Source: Bacillota bacterium (GTDB lineage Bacteria > Bacillota > DTU030 > DUMP01). Taken from it: a DNA stretch of 40,297 nt. The stretch is from contig JASKKP010000018.1 in the NCBI GenBank assembly GCA_030154105.1, positions 1-40,297 of the forward strand, given 5' to 3'. The notes beneath the pieces were generated by a model. That model was not told the origin of the DNA. It searched no databases and saw only the letters and a list, made by a program, of their open reading frames with translations. This document shows, in pieces, positions 15,754 through 24,538 of the stretch; the first letter of the stretch is position 1; every line of letters begins with the position of its first letter. A program made the translations under genes and the position numbers.

Positions 15754-16807
15754 TGCCGAGGCAGTCTTTACCCAGGTGCGTTCGGCGTGGCTGGGGCCGG
15801 GGCCGAATTCGGACATCGTAGTCTCAAGCCGCATCCGCTTGGCCCGCAACCTGGTGGACCTGCCGTTTCCTTCGGCGGCCGGAAAAGACGCCCTGGCCGA
15901 AGTGCTGAGCCGGGTACGGCGGGCAAGTGAACACCTACCGGAGGCCCGTCGGTACCAGTTTCTAGAACTCGGACGCCTTTCGCCGCTGGACCGGCAGGTG
16001 CTCATTGAAAAGCACCTCATAAGCCCCGAGCATGCCCGCGAACCGGAGGGGCGCGGGGTAGTTCTCAGGGACGATGAAACCGTAAGCATCATGGTTAACG
16101 AGGAAGACCACATTCGCCTGCAGGTGCTCCTGCCGGGGTTGGATCTTAACGCCGCCTGGCAGCTGGCGAACCGCCTGGACGATTCCCTGGAACAGCAGCT
16201 GGACTTTGCCTTCGATGAAAAGCTGGGCTTCCTTACCGCCTGTCCCACCAACCTGGGGTCCGGGCTGCGCGCCTCCATCATGCTGCACCTTCCGGCCCTG
16301 GTTCTTCTCAACCAGGCAGGACAGGTCTTTACCACCCTTTCTCAGCTAGGCGTGGTGGTGCGCGGCCTCTACGGCGAGGGTACGCAGGCCCTTGGGAACT
16401 TCTTCCAAATATCCAACCAGCTCACCCTTAGCCAATCCGAAGAGGACCTCATCTCCAACCTGCTGGCGTTGGTGGGCCAGGTATTGGAACAGGAGCGGGC
16501 GGCGCGGAGCCGGCTTTACCAGGAATTCGGCAACCGCCTGGTAGATATGGTCTGGCGTGCCTACGGGACCCTAACGAGCGCGCGCATCTTAAGCGGCAAC
16601 GAGGCCATGAAGCTCCTTTCAGACGTGCGCCTCGGCGTTACTCTGAACCTTCTACCCCACGTAGACCTCGGGACCCTCAACCGGCTTCTCGTTCTTACGC
16701 GTCCGGGCTTTATCCAGCGGGTGGCCGGGCAGCAGCTTCCCCCGGCCGAACGCGACGTGCGCCGGGCGGCCATAGTGCGGGAAGAGCTATTGGGAAAGAA
16801 TAAATGA
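15746..16807 (+). CDS. mcsB: McsB, protein arginine kinase
   Basis: Phosphorylates arginine side chains of CtsR and of misfolded proteins and so marks them for ClpC-ClpP. It has 353 aa with the phosphagen-kinase fold: SSRIRLARNL near the N-terminus and the active-site loop ACPTNLGSGLRAS with C166 (C167 in B. subtilis). GTG at 15746 has AAAGGAGG (15730-15737) 8 nt upstream within the end of mcsA; the frame is open further upstream but without a ribosome site. Confidence 0.95.
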   Translation: MFDAEAVFTQVRSAWLGPGPNSDIVVSSRIRLARNLVDLPFPSAAGKDALAEVLSRVRRASEHLPEARRYQFLELGRLSPLDRQVLIEKHLISPEHAREPEGRGVVLRDDETVSIMVNEEDHIRLQVLLPGLDLNAAWQLANRLDDSLEQQLDFAFDEKLGFLTACPTNLGSGLRASIMLHLPALVLLNQAGQVFTTLSQLGVVVRGLYGEGTQALGNFFQISNQLTLSQSEEDLISNLLALVGQVLEQERAARSRLYQEFGNRLVDMVWRAYGTLTSARILSGNEAMKLLSDVRLGVTLNLLPHVDLGTLNRLLVLTRPGFIQRVAGQQLPPAERDVRRAAIVREELLGKNK

Positions 16808-16834
16808 GCACACCTTGATATGGAGGTGGAATCG

Positions 16835-19303
16835 ATGTTTGCGCGTTTTACTCAGCGGGCCCAACAGGTGATCATTCTTGCCCAGGAAGAAGCGCGGAGG
16901 CTTAACTATCCTTACGTCGGTACCGAGCACCTGCTCCTCGGCCTGATCCGGGAGGGAACGGGCGTGGCGGCGCAGGCGCTGGCCAGCCTGGGGATTGAAC
17001 TCGAGCGGGTCCGGGCCGAGGTGGAGAAGATCATCGGCCCCGGAACGGGTGCCCCGACCGGACCTCAGGTGGATCTGACGCCGCGGGCCAAGCGGGTAAT
17101 TGAATTGGCCTTGGACGAAGCACGCCGCATGGGCGTGGATTATATCGGCACGGAACACCTTCTTCTCGGCCTCATCCGCGAGGGCGAGGGCGTGGCGGCG
17201 CGCGTCCTGGAGAGCTTGGGGGCCGACCTGGAGAAGGTGCGGAGCCAGGTGTTGCAGCTTCTCGGTGCGGCTCAACCCCAGGATACTAAGCGGCAAAAGG
17301 CGCGCGGCCGCAGCGCCACGCCTACCTTGGATTCCCTGGGCCGCGATCTTACCGCCCTGGCCCGCGAGGGTAAGCTCGATCCGGTCATCGGGCGTAGCCG
17401 GGAGATTGAGCGCGTCATCCAGATCCTCTCGCGGCGCACCAAGAACAACCCCGTGCTCATCGGCGAGCCGGGCGTAGGCAAGACGGCCATTGCGGAGGGG
17501 CTGGCCCAGCATATTGCCGAGGGCAAAGTGCCGGAACTTCTCAAGGATAAGCGCGTGGTTACCCTGGACCTGGCGGCCGTGGTGGCGGGCACCAAATACC
17601 GCGGCGAGTTTGAAGAGCGCCTTAAGCGCGTGGTAGATGAGGTGCGTCAGGCCGGCAACGTGATCCTTTTCATCGACGAACTGCACACCGTCGTAGGCGC
17701 CGGTGCGGCAGAGGGCGCCATCGATGCCAGCAACATCTTGAAGCCGGCGCTGGCGCGCGGCGAGCTGCAGTGCGTGGGCGCCACCACCCTAGACGAGTAC
17801 CGCAAGTATATCGAAAAAGATGCCGCCTTGGAGCGGCGCTTCCAGCCCATCACGGTGGGTGAACCCACCAGAGAAGAAACCCTCGAGATTTTGAAGGGCC
17901 TACGCGACCGCTACGAGGCCCACCACCGCGTAAAATACACGGACGAGGCCTTGGAGGCGGCGGTGAAGCTATCCGACCGCTATATTACCGACCGCTTCCT
18001 TCCAGACAAGGCCATCGACCTCATCGACGAGGCCGGCTCGCGCGTGCGCCTGAGCGCCTTTGTTACCCCGCCGGACGTTAAGAAGCTGGAAGAAGAGGTC
18101 GAAGAGGTCCGCAAAGAGAAAGAAGCCGCCGTAGCGGCCCAGGAGTTTGAGAAGGCGGCGCGCCTGCGCGATAGGGAAAAGGAGCTCCGGGCTAAGCTCG
18201 CGGAAACCAAGAGCCAGTGGCAGGAGGCTAAAGACAAGGACGCTCCAACGGTAACCGCCGACGACATCGCGGCCATCGTTTCCGACTGGACGGGCATCCC
18301 GGTACAACGCCTGGCCGAAGAAGAATCGGAGCGCCTGCTCCATCTGGAAGAGACGCTGCATAAGCGCGTCATCGGCCAGGACGAGGCCGTGCAGGCCGTA
18401 GCCCGGGCGGTGCGGCGGGCGCGCGCCGGCCTCAAAGATCCCAAGCGTCCTATCGGCTCGTTCATCTTCCTCGGCCCTACCGGCGTAGGCAAGACCGAGC
18501 TGGCCCGTGCCTTGGCCGAAGCCATGTTCGGCGAGGAAGACGCCATGATCCGCCTCGATATGTCGGAGTACATGGAGCGCCACACCGTCTCCCGGCTTAT
18601 CGGCGCCCCGCCCGGCTACGTCGGCTACGAAGAAGCCGGGCAGCTCACCGAGGCCGTCCGCCGGCGCCCCTACTCGGTGGTCTTGTTCGACGAAATTGAA
18701 AAGGCCCACCCCGAGGTATTCAACGTGCTCCTCCAGGTCCTGGAAGACGGCCGCCTGACCGACGGTAAGGGCCGCACGGTGGACTTTAGGAACACCATCG
18801 TCATCATGACCTCCAACGTGGGCGCCGAACACCTCCGGCGCGAACCCACCGTGGGCTTCCGCCCCGGCGGCGAAGAAGCCGGTTACGAAGACATGAAGAG
18901 CCGCGTCCTGGACGAACTCAAGCGCACCTTCCGGCCGGAGTTCCTGAACCGCATCGATGAAATCATCGTCTTCCACGCCCTGAGCCAAGAGCACGTCCAC
19001 GCGATTGTGGACATCATGCTCAAGGAAGTGGCAGAGCGGCTTAAGGAGCACGACCTTAAGCTCGAAATTACACCGGAGGCCAAGGAAGTCCTGGCCAAGG
19101 AAGGTTTCGACCCCACCTTTGGCGCGCGGCCGCTGCGCCGGGCCATTCAGCGCCTGGTGGAGAATCCGCTTTCAGAAGAGATGCTGGCCGGGCGCTTCCA
19201 CGCCGGCGATACGGTGACGGTGGATGCGGTAGAAGGGAAGATCGTCTTCCGGCCGGGAGAGCCGGCCAAGGCAGGAGAGGTCCAGACCGGCGGTAAAGAG
19301 TGA
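16835..19303 (+). CDS. clpC: ClpC, AAA+ unfoldase of the Clp protease
   Basis: An 822-aa class I Hsp100 that unfolds arginine-phosphorylated or adaptor-bound substrates for ClpP. Order: two N-domain repeats (about residues 1-145, each with [13 protein letters not shown]), AAA+ module 1 with Walker A GEPGVGKT (210-217) and LFIDELHT, a middle domain with a UVR motif ([18 protein letters not shown]), and AAA+ module 2 with Walker A GPTGVGKT (547-554) and [13 protein letters not shown] at 16835 lies 5 nt behind GGAGGTGG; the ATG at 16820 would precede that ribosome site. It is the last gene of the ctsR operon; no clear terminator is seen, and repeat DNA follows. Confidence 0.96.
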   Translation: MFARFTQRAQQVIILAQEEARRLNYPYVGTEHLLLGLIREGTGVAAQALASLGIELERVRAEVEKIIGPGTGAPTGPQVDLTPRAKRVIELALDEARRMGVDYIGTEHLLLGLIREGEGVAARVLESLGADLEKVRSQVLQLLGAAQPQDTKRQKARGRSATPTLDSLGRDLTALAREGKLDPVIGRSREIERVIQILSRRTKNNPVLIGEPGVGKTAIAEGLAQHIAEGKVPELLKDKRVVTLDLAAVVAGTKYRGEFEERLKRVVDEVRQAGNVILFIDELHTVVGAGAAEGAIDASNILKPALARGELQCVGATTLDEYRKYIEKDAALERRFQPITVGEPTREETLEILKGLRDRYEAHHRVKYTDEALEAAVKLSDRYITDRFLPDKAIDLIDEAGSRVRLSAFVTPPDVKKLEEEVEEVRKEKEAAVAAQEFEKAARLRDREKELRAKLAETKSQWQEAKDKDAPTVTADDIAAIVSDWTGIPVQRLAEEESERLLHLEETLHKRVIGQDEAVQAVARAVRRARAGLKDPKRPIGSFIFLGPTGVGKTELARALAEAMFGEEDAMIRLDMSEYMERHTVSRLIGAPPGYVGYEEAGQLTEAVRRRPYSVVLFDEIEKAHPEVFNVLLQVLEDGRLTDGKGRTVDFRNTIVIMTSNVGAEHLRREPTVGFRPGGEEAGYEDMKSRVLDELKRTFRPEFLNRIDEIIVFHALSQEHVHAIVDIMLKEVAERLKEHDLKLEITPEAKEVLAKEGFDPTFGARPLRRAIQRLVENPLSEEMLAGRFHAGDTVTVDAVEGKIVFRPGEPAKAGEVQTGGKE

Positions 19304-19339
19304 AGCCCGGCACCACGGGAGTAACCTTTGAAGAGACGA

Positions 19340-19478
19340 CCCTGAAAATACGGACACCCATAGCTGCTGAGCGCAAAGCGATACCGCGGGCCATCTCAGG
19401 TCGTTCGCGCCACCGGGGGATTGCCCGAGGGCCGAAGCTTTCATCCTCTGCTGGTGCCGCTTGCGGCATGGGCGTCTA
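19340..19478 (+). repeat. Dispersed repeat, unit 1 (internally shortened)
   Basis: The unit starts CCCTGAAAATAC and ends in the 84-bp block 19395-19478 (CTCAGGTCGTTCGCGCC... to GGCGTCTA). That block recurs with few changes at 19633-19715 and, more diverged, at 27871-27947. It lacks the middle blocks found in the other units. The open frames across it have no ribosome site and are not considered genes. Confidence 0.75.
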
Positions 19479-19715
19479 CCCTGAAAACACTGAGGCCGAG
19501 GGGCATCTCCCGCAGGGCGCGTTACGTACCGCCATTAAGAAGAACGCAGGCGAGCGAGGGAAAGCGCGGGCGGTGTTTGAGGCCAAAAGGCCGAGTTCTG
19601 CCCGCGCCCCGAGCGAGCCGAGTTCGTTCGTCCTCAGGTCGTTCGCGCCACCGGGGGATGCCCGAGGGCCGAGGTTTTCATCCTCTGCTGGTGCCGCAGG
19701 CGGCATGGGCGTCTA
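19479..19715 (+). repeat. Dispersed repeat, unit 2 (full middle part)
   Basis: A tandem neighbour of unit 1. Blocks: CCCTGAAAACAC plus GAGGCCGAGGGGCATC and GGCGCGTTACGTACC (19479-19531); GAACGCAGGCGAGCGAGGG and AAAGCGCGGGC (19542-19571); GTTCTGCCCGCGCCCCGAGC and on to TCGTTCG (19595-19630); and the terminal block 19633-19715. The second and third blocks are imperfect inverted copies (GCGCGGGC with GCCCGCGC, GAACG with CGTTC), so the transcript could form a long hairpin. The same block order recurs at 27604-27947. With unit 1 it fills the gap between clpC and radA. Confidence 0.75.
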
Positions 19716-19736
19716 GCCAGGAAAGGGGAGAGAAAA

Positions 19737-21089
19737 TTGGCGCGGGCCAAGGTTAGGTACGCCTGCCGGGAGTGCGGCTACAGCACACCTAAGTGGCTGG
19801 GCCGCTGCCCCGAGTGCGGGACCTGGAACAGCTTCGTAGAAGAGGTGCCGGTGGAACGGGAGGCGCACCCCGGGGCCCCGGCCGCCATACCCCAGCCTAT
19901 AACCGACATCGCGCCGGTAGCGGTAGAGCGCTTGCCAACCGGCTCCGCCGAGCTCGACCGCGTTTTGGGAGGCGGGATCGTTCCCGCCTCCCTGGTGTTG
20001 GTTGGGGGCGACCCCGGCATCGGCAAGTCCACCCTTCTCCTTAGCTTGGCGGCACACCTCGCGCGCGAGCGCGGGCCGGTGCTCTACGTGTCCGGCGAGG
20101 AGTCGGCGCGTCAAATTCGCCTGCGGGCGGAGCGCCTCGGGGCCCTGGTCGACCGGCTTCTCCTTCTCACCGAGACCGACCTCACTCGGGTCGTGGAGGC
20201 GGCCCGGGCCGTTTCCCCCTGCCTGCTGGTGATAGATTCCATCCAGACCATGAGCGTAGATTCCTGCCCTTCTCCTCCCGGAAGCGTGGCCCAGGTGCGC
20301 GAGTGCACGGCGGCCCTGCTTAAGCTGGCCAAGGGCGAGGGCATTACGACCTTTATCGTCGGCCACGTCACCAAAGAAGGGGCTTTGGCCGGCCCCCGCC
20401 TGCTGGAGCATATGGTGGACACCGTCCTCTATTTCGAAGGCGAAGGTAAAAACGCGTACCGGGTACTTAGGGCGGTAAAAAACCGCTTCGGCTCCACCAA
20501 CGAAATCGGCGTGTTCAGCATGGAGGAGGGGGGCCTCCGGGAGGTGCCCAACCCTTCCCAGCTCTTCTTAAACGAGCGCGCCGAGCCCGTCGCCGGGGCC
20601 ATGGTGGTGGCCACCCTGGAGGGCACGCGACCGCTTCTGGTGGAAGTGCAGGCTCTGGTGAGCCCGGCCGGGGGTGGGCCGCCGCGGCGCGTAGCCCAAG
20701 GGGTGGACTTGAGCCGGCTGCTGACCATCTTGGCCGTCTTGGAAAAGCGAGCCGGCCTGGCCCTGGCCGGCTGCGACGTTTATGTCAACGTAGCGGGGGG
20801 CGTGCGGCTGGTGGACCCGGCGGCCGACCTCGCCCTGGCCGTGGCCATCGCCTCCAGCTACGCCGGCCGGGCACCGCTTCCGGCCTCGGCCGCTTGTGGC
20901 GAGCTCGGCCTTACCGGCGAGGTGCTGAGCTGTGCCCGCTTAGAGGAGAGGCTCAAAGAAGCCTCTTCCCTAGGCTTCCGCCAGATACTCATACCAGCGC
21001 GCCAGGCGAAGTCCTTGCCAAACATACCGGGGCTGGGTATACTAGGGGTAGAGACGGTAGGCAGTGCCCTGCGCCGCGTGCTGGCCTAA
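19737..21089 (+). CDS. radA: RadA (Sms), DNA repair and recombination ATPase
   Basis: A 450-aa helicase-like RecA paralogue that extends recombination intermediates. Order: N-terminal zinc finger (C10, C13, C24, C27), RecA core with Walker A GDPGIGKST (about residue 92 onward), the RadA-specific KNRFG motif, and a C-terminal Lon-protease-like domain without the catalytic dyad (GGVRLVDPAADLALAVAI). The start is TTG at 19737 with AAGGGGAG about 6 nt upstream. In many Firmicutes disA follows radA directly; here an unrelated metal and redox region follows. Confidence 0.96.
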   Translation: MARAKVRYACRECGYSTPKWLGRCPECGTWNSFVEEVPVEREAHPGAPAAIPQPITDIAPVAVERLPTGSAELDRVLGGGIVPASLVLVGGDPGIGKSTLLLSLAAHLARERGPVLYVSGEESARQIRLRAERLGALVDRLLLLTETDLTRVVEAARAVSPCLLVIDSIQTMSVDSCPSPPGSVAQVRECTAALLKLAKGEGITTFIVGHVTKEGALAGPRLLEHMVDTVLYFEGEGKNAYRVLRAVKNRFGSTNEIGVFSMEEGGLREVPNPSQLFLNERAEPVAGAMVVATLEGTRPLLVEVQALVSPAGGGPPRRVAQGVDLSRLLTILAVLEKRAGLALAGCDVYVNVAGGVRLVDPAADLALAVAIASSYAGRAPLPASAACGELGLTGEVLSCARLEERLKEASSLGFRQILIPARQAKSLPNIPGLGILGVETVGSALRRVLA

Positions 21090-21151
21090 GCCTGCGGCGC
21101 TCGGGGCGGTTTCCCCTGGGCTACGGCCGGGAGCTTGAGAAAAGGGGTGAG

Positions 21152-21601
21152 ATGATGCAACAGGTTGGCGTGGTGGTGGCCACAGCGGGCGATCGGGCTA
21201 AGGTAAAGGTCTGCCGGGCTACGGCCTGCAGCCACTGCGGGAGATGCCCGGAGGGCGAGCGGCACACCTTAAGCCTTTTCGAGTCGCCCAAAGAAATCGT
21301 CGTGGATGCGTACAACGAAGCGGGTGCAGGAGAGGGGCAGGCGGTTGAGCTGGTCGCCCCGGACGGCAGCATTCTCCTGGCGGCCTTCTTGGCCTATATG
21401 GTTCCGCTCATCGCCTTTTTCATCGGTGCCTTTCTCGGCAACTGGCTGGCTCCTGCCCTCGGCTTCGCCGCCGCCCAGGTGGGGAGCATCCTTTTCGGCC
21501 TCCTCTTCCTGGCGGCCGCCTACGGGCTTCTGCGGTGGAAGAACAAGGCCTTAAGAGAAAGCCGCCGCTTTTTGCCCACCATCGTGCGCGTACTGAACTA
21601 A
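21152..21601 (+). CDS. RseC-like protein (SoxR-reducing system family)
   Basis: A 149-aa predicted membrane protein. The N-terminal soluble part carries the Cys cluster CRATACSHCGRC (four Cys), typical of the RseC/RsxC-associated family and likely to hold a metal or Fe-S centre. Two hydrophobic helices follow (about residues 72-92 and 100-122). The family is linked to Rnf/Rsx electron transport and to SoxR reduction, but no rnf genes lie in this window. ATG at 21152 and ATG at 21155 are both possible behind AAAGGGGTGA. A terminator follows. Confidence 0.85.
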   Translation: MMQQVGVVVATAGDRAKVKVCRATACSHCGRCPEGERHTLSLFESPKEIVVDAYNEAGAGEGQAVELVAPDGSILLAAFLAYMVPLIAFFIGAFLGNWLAPALGFAAAQVGSILFGLLFLAAAYGLLRWKNKALRESRRFLPTIVRVLN

Positions 21602-21623
21602 ATAAAGGCTCGTGCCGTCCCTG

Positions 21624-21660
21624 CAACCCTAGGGGGGTTGTGGGGTCTATTTTTCTTCTT
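21624..21660 (+). terminator. Terminator of the RseC-like gene
   Basis: CAACCC (21624-21629) pairs with GGGTTG (21635-21640) and is followed, after TGGGGTC, by a T-rich tract up to 21660. The distance to the T-run is longer than ideal. Confidence 0.55.
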
Positions 21661-21688
21661 GCGCTTTTCCTGAGGGAGTGGCTATAAT
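21659..21688 (+). promoter_or_regulatory. Promoter of the ferrous-iron operon
   Basis: A perfect TATAAT (21683-21688) with a weak TTGCGC (21659-21664) 18 bp upstream. A Fur-type palindrome covers the expected start point. Confidence 0.65.
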
Positions 21689-21701
21689 AAAAGAGGATAG
21701 A

Positions 21702-21718
21702 ATGAGAATCGTTCTCAT
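21702..21718 (+). promoter_or_regulatory. Fur-type iron operator
   Basis: ATGAGAA-TCG-TTCTCAT is a perfect 7-bp inverted repeat. It resembles the 7-1-7 Fur box (TGATAAT-N-ATTATCA; TGAGAAT variants are common). It starts 14 bp after the -10 box, so bound repressor would block transcription of the feo genes when iron is plentiful. No fur gene is in the window. Confidence 0.75.
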
Positions 21719-21784
21719 ATCTTCGGTCTGAACGGTTTCCAGCCCACATACACATTAGCGAATGATACCGTAGGAGGCAGGAAT

Positions 21785-22369
21785 ATGGATTGCTGCCAAA
21801 ATAGAAAACCCTGGTGGAGGCGTTGGCGCAGCGGGCCGGACGAGGCCCGCAAGTTAAAGGCAGAGGGCGAGCTAAAAAAGGTGGCGCTTGTCGGTAACCC
21901 CAATGTGGGCAAAAGCGTTCTCTTCAACCGCCTGACGGGAATTTATGTCACCGTTTCCAATTATCCCGGTACCACGGTGGAAGTGGCCCGGGGGAAGGGG
22001 CGTTTCGGCGGCGAAGAGTTCGAGATTATCGACACGCCGGGCATGTACTCGCTCCTTCCCATCACCGAGGAGGAGCGGGTGGCGCGGCGCCTCCTCATCG
22101 CCGAGAGGCCGAACGCGGTGCTCCATGTGGTGGATGCGCGTAACTTAGAGCGCATGCTCCCCCTTACCTTCCAGCTTATCGAAGCCGGCCTGCCCCTCAT
22201 CTTGGTCCTGAACATCATGGACGAAGCCCGGCGCCGCGGGATCCGCATCGACTGCGAGCGCTTGGCCCAGGCTCTGGGCATACCGGTGGTCCCGGTGGCG
22301 GCGGCCCTAAACGAAGGCCTCGATCTTTTGCGCAAGAAGGTGACGGAAGTTGTCGCCCGGGCAGCTTAG
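21785..22369 (+). CDS. feoB: FeoB GTPase domain protein (N-terminal half of split FeoB)
   Basis: A 194-aa soluble G protein corresponding to the N-terminal part of the ferrous-iron transporter FeoB. G motifs are intact: GNPNVGKS (G1), the switch region NYPGTTVE, DTPG (G3) and NIMDE (G4, NxxD). A short basic N-terminus with CC precedes them. ATG at 21785 follows GGAGGCAG. In most bacteria this domain is fused to the permease; here a TAG stop at 22367-22369 ends it and the permease begins in another frame 20 nt upstream of that stop. It is either a natural split or a frameshift. Confidence 0.9.
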   Translation: MDCCQNRKPWWRRWRSGPDEARKLKAEGELKKVALVGNPNVGKSVLFNRLTGIYVTVSNYPGTTVEVARGKGRFGGEEFEIIDTPGMYSLLPITEEERVARRLLIAERPNAVLHVVDARNLERMLPLTFQLIEAGLPLILVLNIMDEARRRGIRIDCERLAQALGIPVVPVAAALNEGLDLLRKKVTEVVARAA

Positions 22370-23807
22370 GCCTTCCTACCCGGAGGCCGTAGAAAAAGGG
22401 GCTGAGCGCATCACCCAGCTCCTGCACGGGCACTACCACCTGGCGCCCCGGGCGGTGGCGCTCCTTCTGCTCCAAGAGGATGCCGAAGTCGGCGACCTGG
22501 TGCGGCGCCAGGAGGGGTCCGCGCGGTGGCGGGCCATCCAGGCCGTAGTCGGGGAGGTAAAAAAGCAGGTAGCCGAGCCTCTCAGCTACATTCTGGCCGT
22601 ACGGCGCCAGGAAGCGGCCCGTGCCCTGGCGCGCGCGGTGATCAGCCGGGAAAAGGGGCGCCGCCGGACGTGGAGCGAGGTCCTAGGGGACCTTACCATG
22701 CGGCCCCTGGTCGGCATCCCCGTGCTGATCCTGGTGCTTTACTTCGGCCTCTATCAGTTCGTAGGCGTCTTCGGGGCGGGAACGGTGGTGGACTACCTGG
22801 AGGGGAGCATTTTCGAGGCCTACATTAACCCCTGGGTCAATGGGATGGTGGACCGCCTCATCCCCTGGCCGCTGGTTCAGGATCTCATCGCGCACGAATA
22901 CGGCATCGTCACCCTGGGCCTCCGCTATGCCGTGGCCATCATCCTTCCCATCGTGGGCAGCTTCTTCCTGGTTTTTTCCGTGATCGAAGACAGCGGCTAC
23001 CTTCCGCGCCTGGCGCTTCTGGTCGACCGGCTCTTTAAAGGCATCGGGCTTTCCGGGCGCGCCGTAATCCCCCTCACCTTAGGCTTTGGCTGCGACACCA
23101 TGGCCACGCTGGTGAGCCGCACGCTGGAGACGCGGCGCGAGCGCATCATCGCCACCCTCCTTCTTGCCCTGGCCATTCCCTGCTCGGCCCAACTGGGCGT
23201 TATCCTTTCCCTCTTGGCGGCGTACCCCAAGGCGCTCCTCGTTTGGGCCGGGTTCCTCATCTTGGTCTTTCTCCTGGTGGGCTACCTTACGGCCCAGCTC
23301 CTGCCGGGGGACGGCCCTAGCTTCTACATGGAGGTACCTCCCCTCAGGCTGCCGCAGCTTGGCAACGTCCTCACCAAAACCTACACCCGCATCCAGTGGT
23401 ACCTGATGGAGATTGTACCCCTGTTTGTGCTGGCCAGCGTCCTCATCTGGCTGGGGCGCATAACGGGCCTGTTTGACCTTATCGTCCGCGCCCTAGGCAC
23501 CGTTGTCGGCTACTTGGGACTTCCGCCCAAGGCAGGCGAAGCCTTCCTCTTCGGCTTCTTCCGCCGGGACTACGGCGCAGCCGGGCTGTACGACCTGGCC
23601 GCGAGCGGTGCCCTCTCGCCCCGCCAGCTCACCGTGGCCGCCGCCACGCTCACTTTGTTCGTCCCCTGCATTGCCCAATTTTCCGTGATGGTAAAGGAAA
23701 GAGGTTGGGCTACGGCTCTGGCCATAGCGGGCTTCATCTTTCCCTTCGCCTTCCTCGCCGGGTACGTGCTCAACTTGCTCCTCACGGTTGCGGGGGTGCT
23801 CGGCTGA
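22350..23807 (+). CDS. feoB: FeoB membrane permease (C-terminal part of split FeoB)
   Basis: A 485-aa polytopic membrane protein that carries Fe2+ across the cytoplasmic membrane. The N-terminal 100 residues match the helical linker after the GTPase domain. Then come the permease helices from MRPLVGIPVLILVLYFGLY, with the Gate motifs around GFGCDTMATLVSRTLE and IPCSAQLGV, and FVPCIAQFSVMVKERG near the end. The start is TTG at 22350 with AAGGTGA about 7 nt upstream, inside the GTPase gene. The proper ribosome site and complete reading frames favour a genuine split over a sequencing error. It overlaps the next gene by one base (TGATG). Confidence 0.9.
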   Translation: MSPGQLRPSYPEAVEKGAERITQLLHGHYHLAPRAVALLLLQEDAEVGDLVRRQEGSARWRAIQAVVGEVKKQVAEPLSYILAVRRQEAARALARAVISREKGRRRTWSEVLGDLTMRPLVGIPVLILVLYFGLYQFVGVFGAGTVVDYLEGSIFEAYINPWVNGMVDRLIPWPLVQDLIAHEYGIVTLGLRYAVAIILPIVGSFFLVFSVIEDSGYLPRLALLVDRLFKGIGLSGRAVIPLTLGFGCDTMATLVSRTLETRRERIIATLLLALAIPCSAQLGVILSLLAAYPKALLVWAGFLILVFLLVGYLTAQLLPGDGPSFYMEVPPLRLPQLGNVLTKTYTRIQWYLMEIVPLFVLASVLIWLGRITGLFDLIVRALGTVVGYLGLPPKAGEAFLFGFFRRDYGAAGLYDLAASGALSPRQLTVAAATLTLFVPCIAQFSVMVKERGWATALAIAGFIFPFAFLAGYVLNLLLTVAGVLG

Positions 23808-23995
23808 TGGCGCAGGTGAAGTGCAGCTTGTGCGGTTTTAGTTTCGAGGCCGAGGAGGGCCGGAGCGGGTGCGGCGGGTGCCCCTTCAGCCGCTTCTGCC
23901 GGCGCGTCAAGTGCCCCAACTGTGGCTTCGAGCTGGCCGTTTCCCTACGCCGGCGGGGAAAGGAGGCAGCAGAGCGTGTTCGGACGGCGAAATAG
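23807..23995 (+). CDS. Small Cys-rich protein of the feo operon
   Basis: A 62-aa protein with seven cysteines: CSLCGF near the N-terminus, CGGCPFSRFC in the middle and CPNCGF after it. This is a zinc-ribbon or Fe-S type layout with a basic tail (RRRGKEAAERVR). The family is not recognised by name. It is coupled to the FeoB permease by a TGATG junction and overlaps feoA by 20 nt, so a role in iron uptake (metal sensing, or a FeoC-like accessory) is suggested by position only. Confidence 0.75.
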   Translation: MAQVKCSLCGFSFEAEEGRSGCGGCPFSRFCRRVKCPNCGFELAVSLRRRGKEAAERVRTAK

Positions 23996-24269
23996 GCACC
24001 GGCGGCGCTTCGGCCGGAAGGCCCGGGTTAACCATACCCCGCGAACGGTAGCCGACATGGTCCCGCGGGAGCAGGCCTCCGTGCTGGCCCTGGCCCCGGC
24101 CGCCAGGAGCGATCTCCACAAACTCATGGCCCTGGGCGTCCTTCCAGGAGCTCCTCTTACCCTGCTGGCGCGTTCACCCAGCTTTGTTCTCCAGGTGGGT
24201 GAGACGGTGCTGGCCCTGGACGAAAAAATGGCCCGGAGCATCGTGGTAGGCCCACCAATTGAGGGTTGA
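23976..24269 (+). CDS. feoA: FeoA-domain protein
   Basis: A 97-aa protein with an SH3-like FeoA domain in its last 70 residues (LHKLMALGVLPGAPLTLL, then FVLQVGETVLALDEKMARSIVV). FeoA is a small cytoplasmic partner of FeoB. The N-terminal 25 residues are unusually basic (FGRRNRHRRRFGRKAR). GTG at 23976 lies 9 nt behind AAAGGAGG (23959-23966), a strong reason for this start; the ATG at 24057 would leave only the domain. It is last in the feo operon instead of first, as is more usual. The promoter of the next operon overlaps its stop codon. Confidence 0.82.
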   Translation: MFGRRNRHRRRFGRKARVNHTPRTVADMVPREQASVLALAPAARSDLHKLMALGVLPGAPLTLLARSPSFVLQVGETVLALDEKMARSIVVGPPIEG

Positions 24270-24294
24270 CAAAGAAGGATAGGTAGGCTAAAAT
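24266..24294 (+). promoter_or_regulatory. Promoter of the copper-type operon
   Basis: A perfect TTGACA (24266-24271), a 17-bp spacer and TAAAAT (24289-24294). The -35 box overlaps the feoA stop codon. Confidence 0.75.
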
Positions 24295-24306
24295 AAAGCC
24301 GAGGGG

Positions 24307-24323
24307 ATACCCCGGAGGGGTAT
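24307..24323 (+). promoter_or_regulatory. CsoR-type copper operator
   Basis: ATACCCC-GGA-GGGGTAT is a perfect 7-bp inverted repeat 12 bp after the -10 box. It fits the G/C-tract palindrome bound by CsoR-family Cu(I) repressors (TACCC...GGGTA). The genes behind it encode Cys-rich and HMA-domain proteins, which agrees. No csoR gene lies in the window. Confidence 0.7.
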
Positions 24324-24397
24324 TAAAACCGGGGAATTGATAGCCACCTTCACCTTAGGGGAGAATAAGAAGCGGGTGGCGGGAAGGAGGGGTTTCC

Positions 24398-24523
24398 TTG
24401 GGTTGGCTTAACAACTTCCTGAAGCGGCTGGCTACTGCCAGCAAAAAGCAGTTCGGCGATGAGGTGCCGGATTGCTGCAAGCCACCAAAAAAGAAACCGC
24501 CGGTAAAGCCAGCCGGCAAGTAA
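24398..24523 (+). CDS. 41-aa CC-motif peptide of the copper-type operon
   Basis: A very short gene, TTG 24398 to TAA 24523, with a strong AAGGAGGGG ribosome site (24384-24392). The product starts MGWLNNFLKRLA, a possible amphipathic helix, and ends with DCCKPPKKKPPVKPAGK, where the CC pair could bind a soft metal. It has no known name. It is the first gene after the CsoR-type operator and lies 15 bp upstream of the copper chaperone gene, so a role in copper handling is a reasonable guess. Confidence 0.6.
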   Translation: MGWLNNFLKRLATASKKQFGDEVPDCCKPPKKKPPVKPAGK

Positions 24524-24538
24524 AGGAGAGCTGAGAGA

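Noticed and set aside
19300-19756. Two open frames between clpC and radA rich in Arg, Ser and Pro.
   Set aside because: They are translations of the dispersed repeat, with no ribosome site and no protein family; the same blocks are broken by stops and an insert at 27604-27947.
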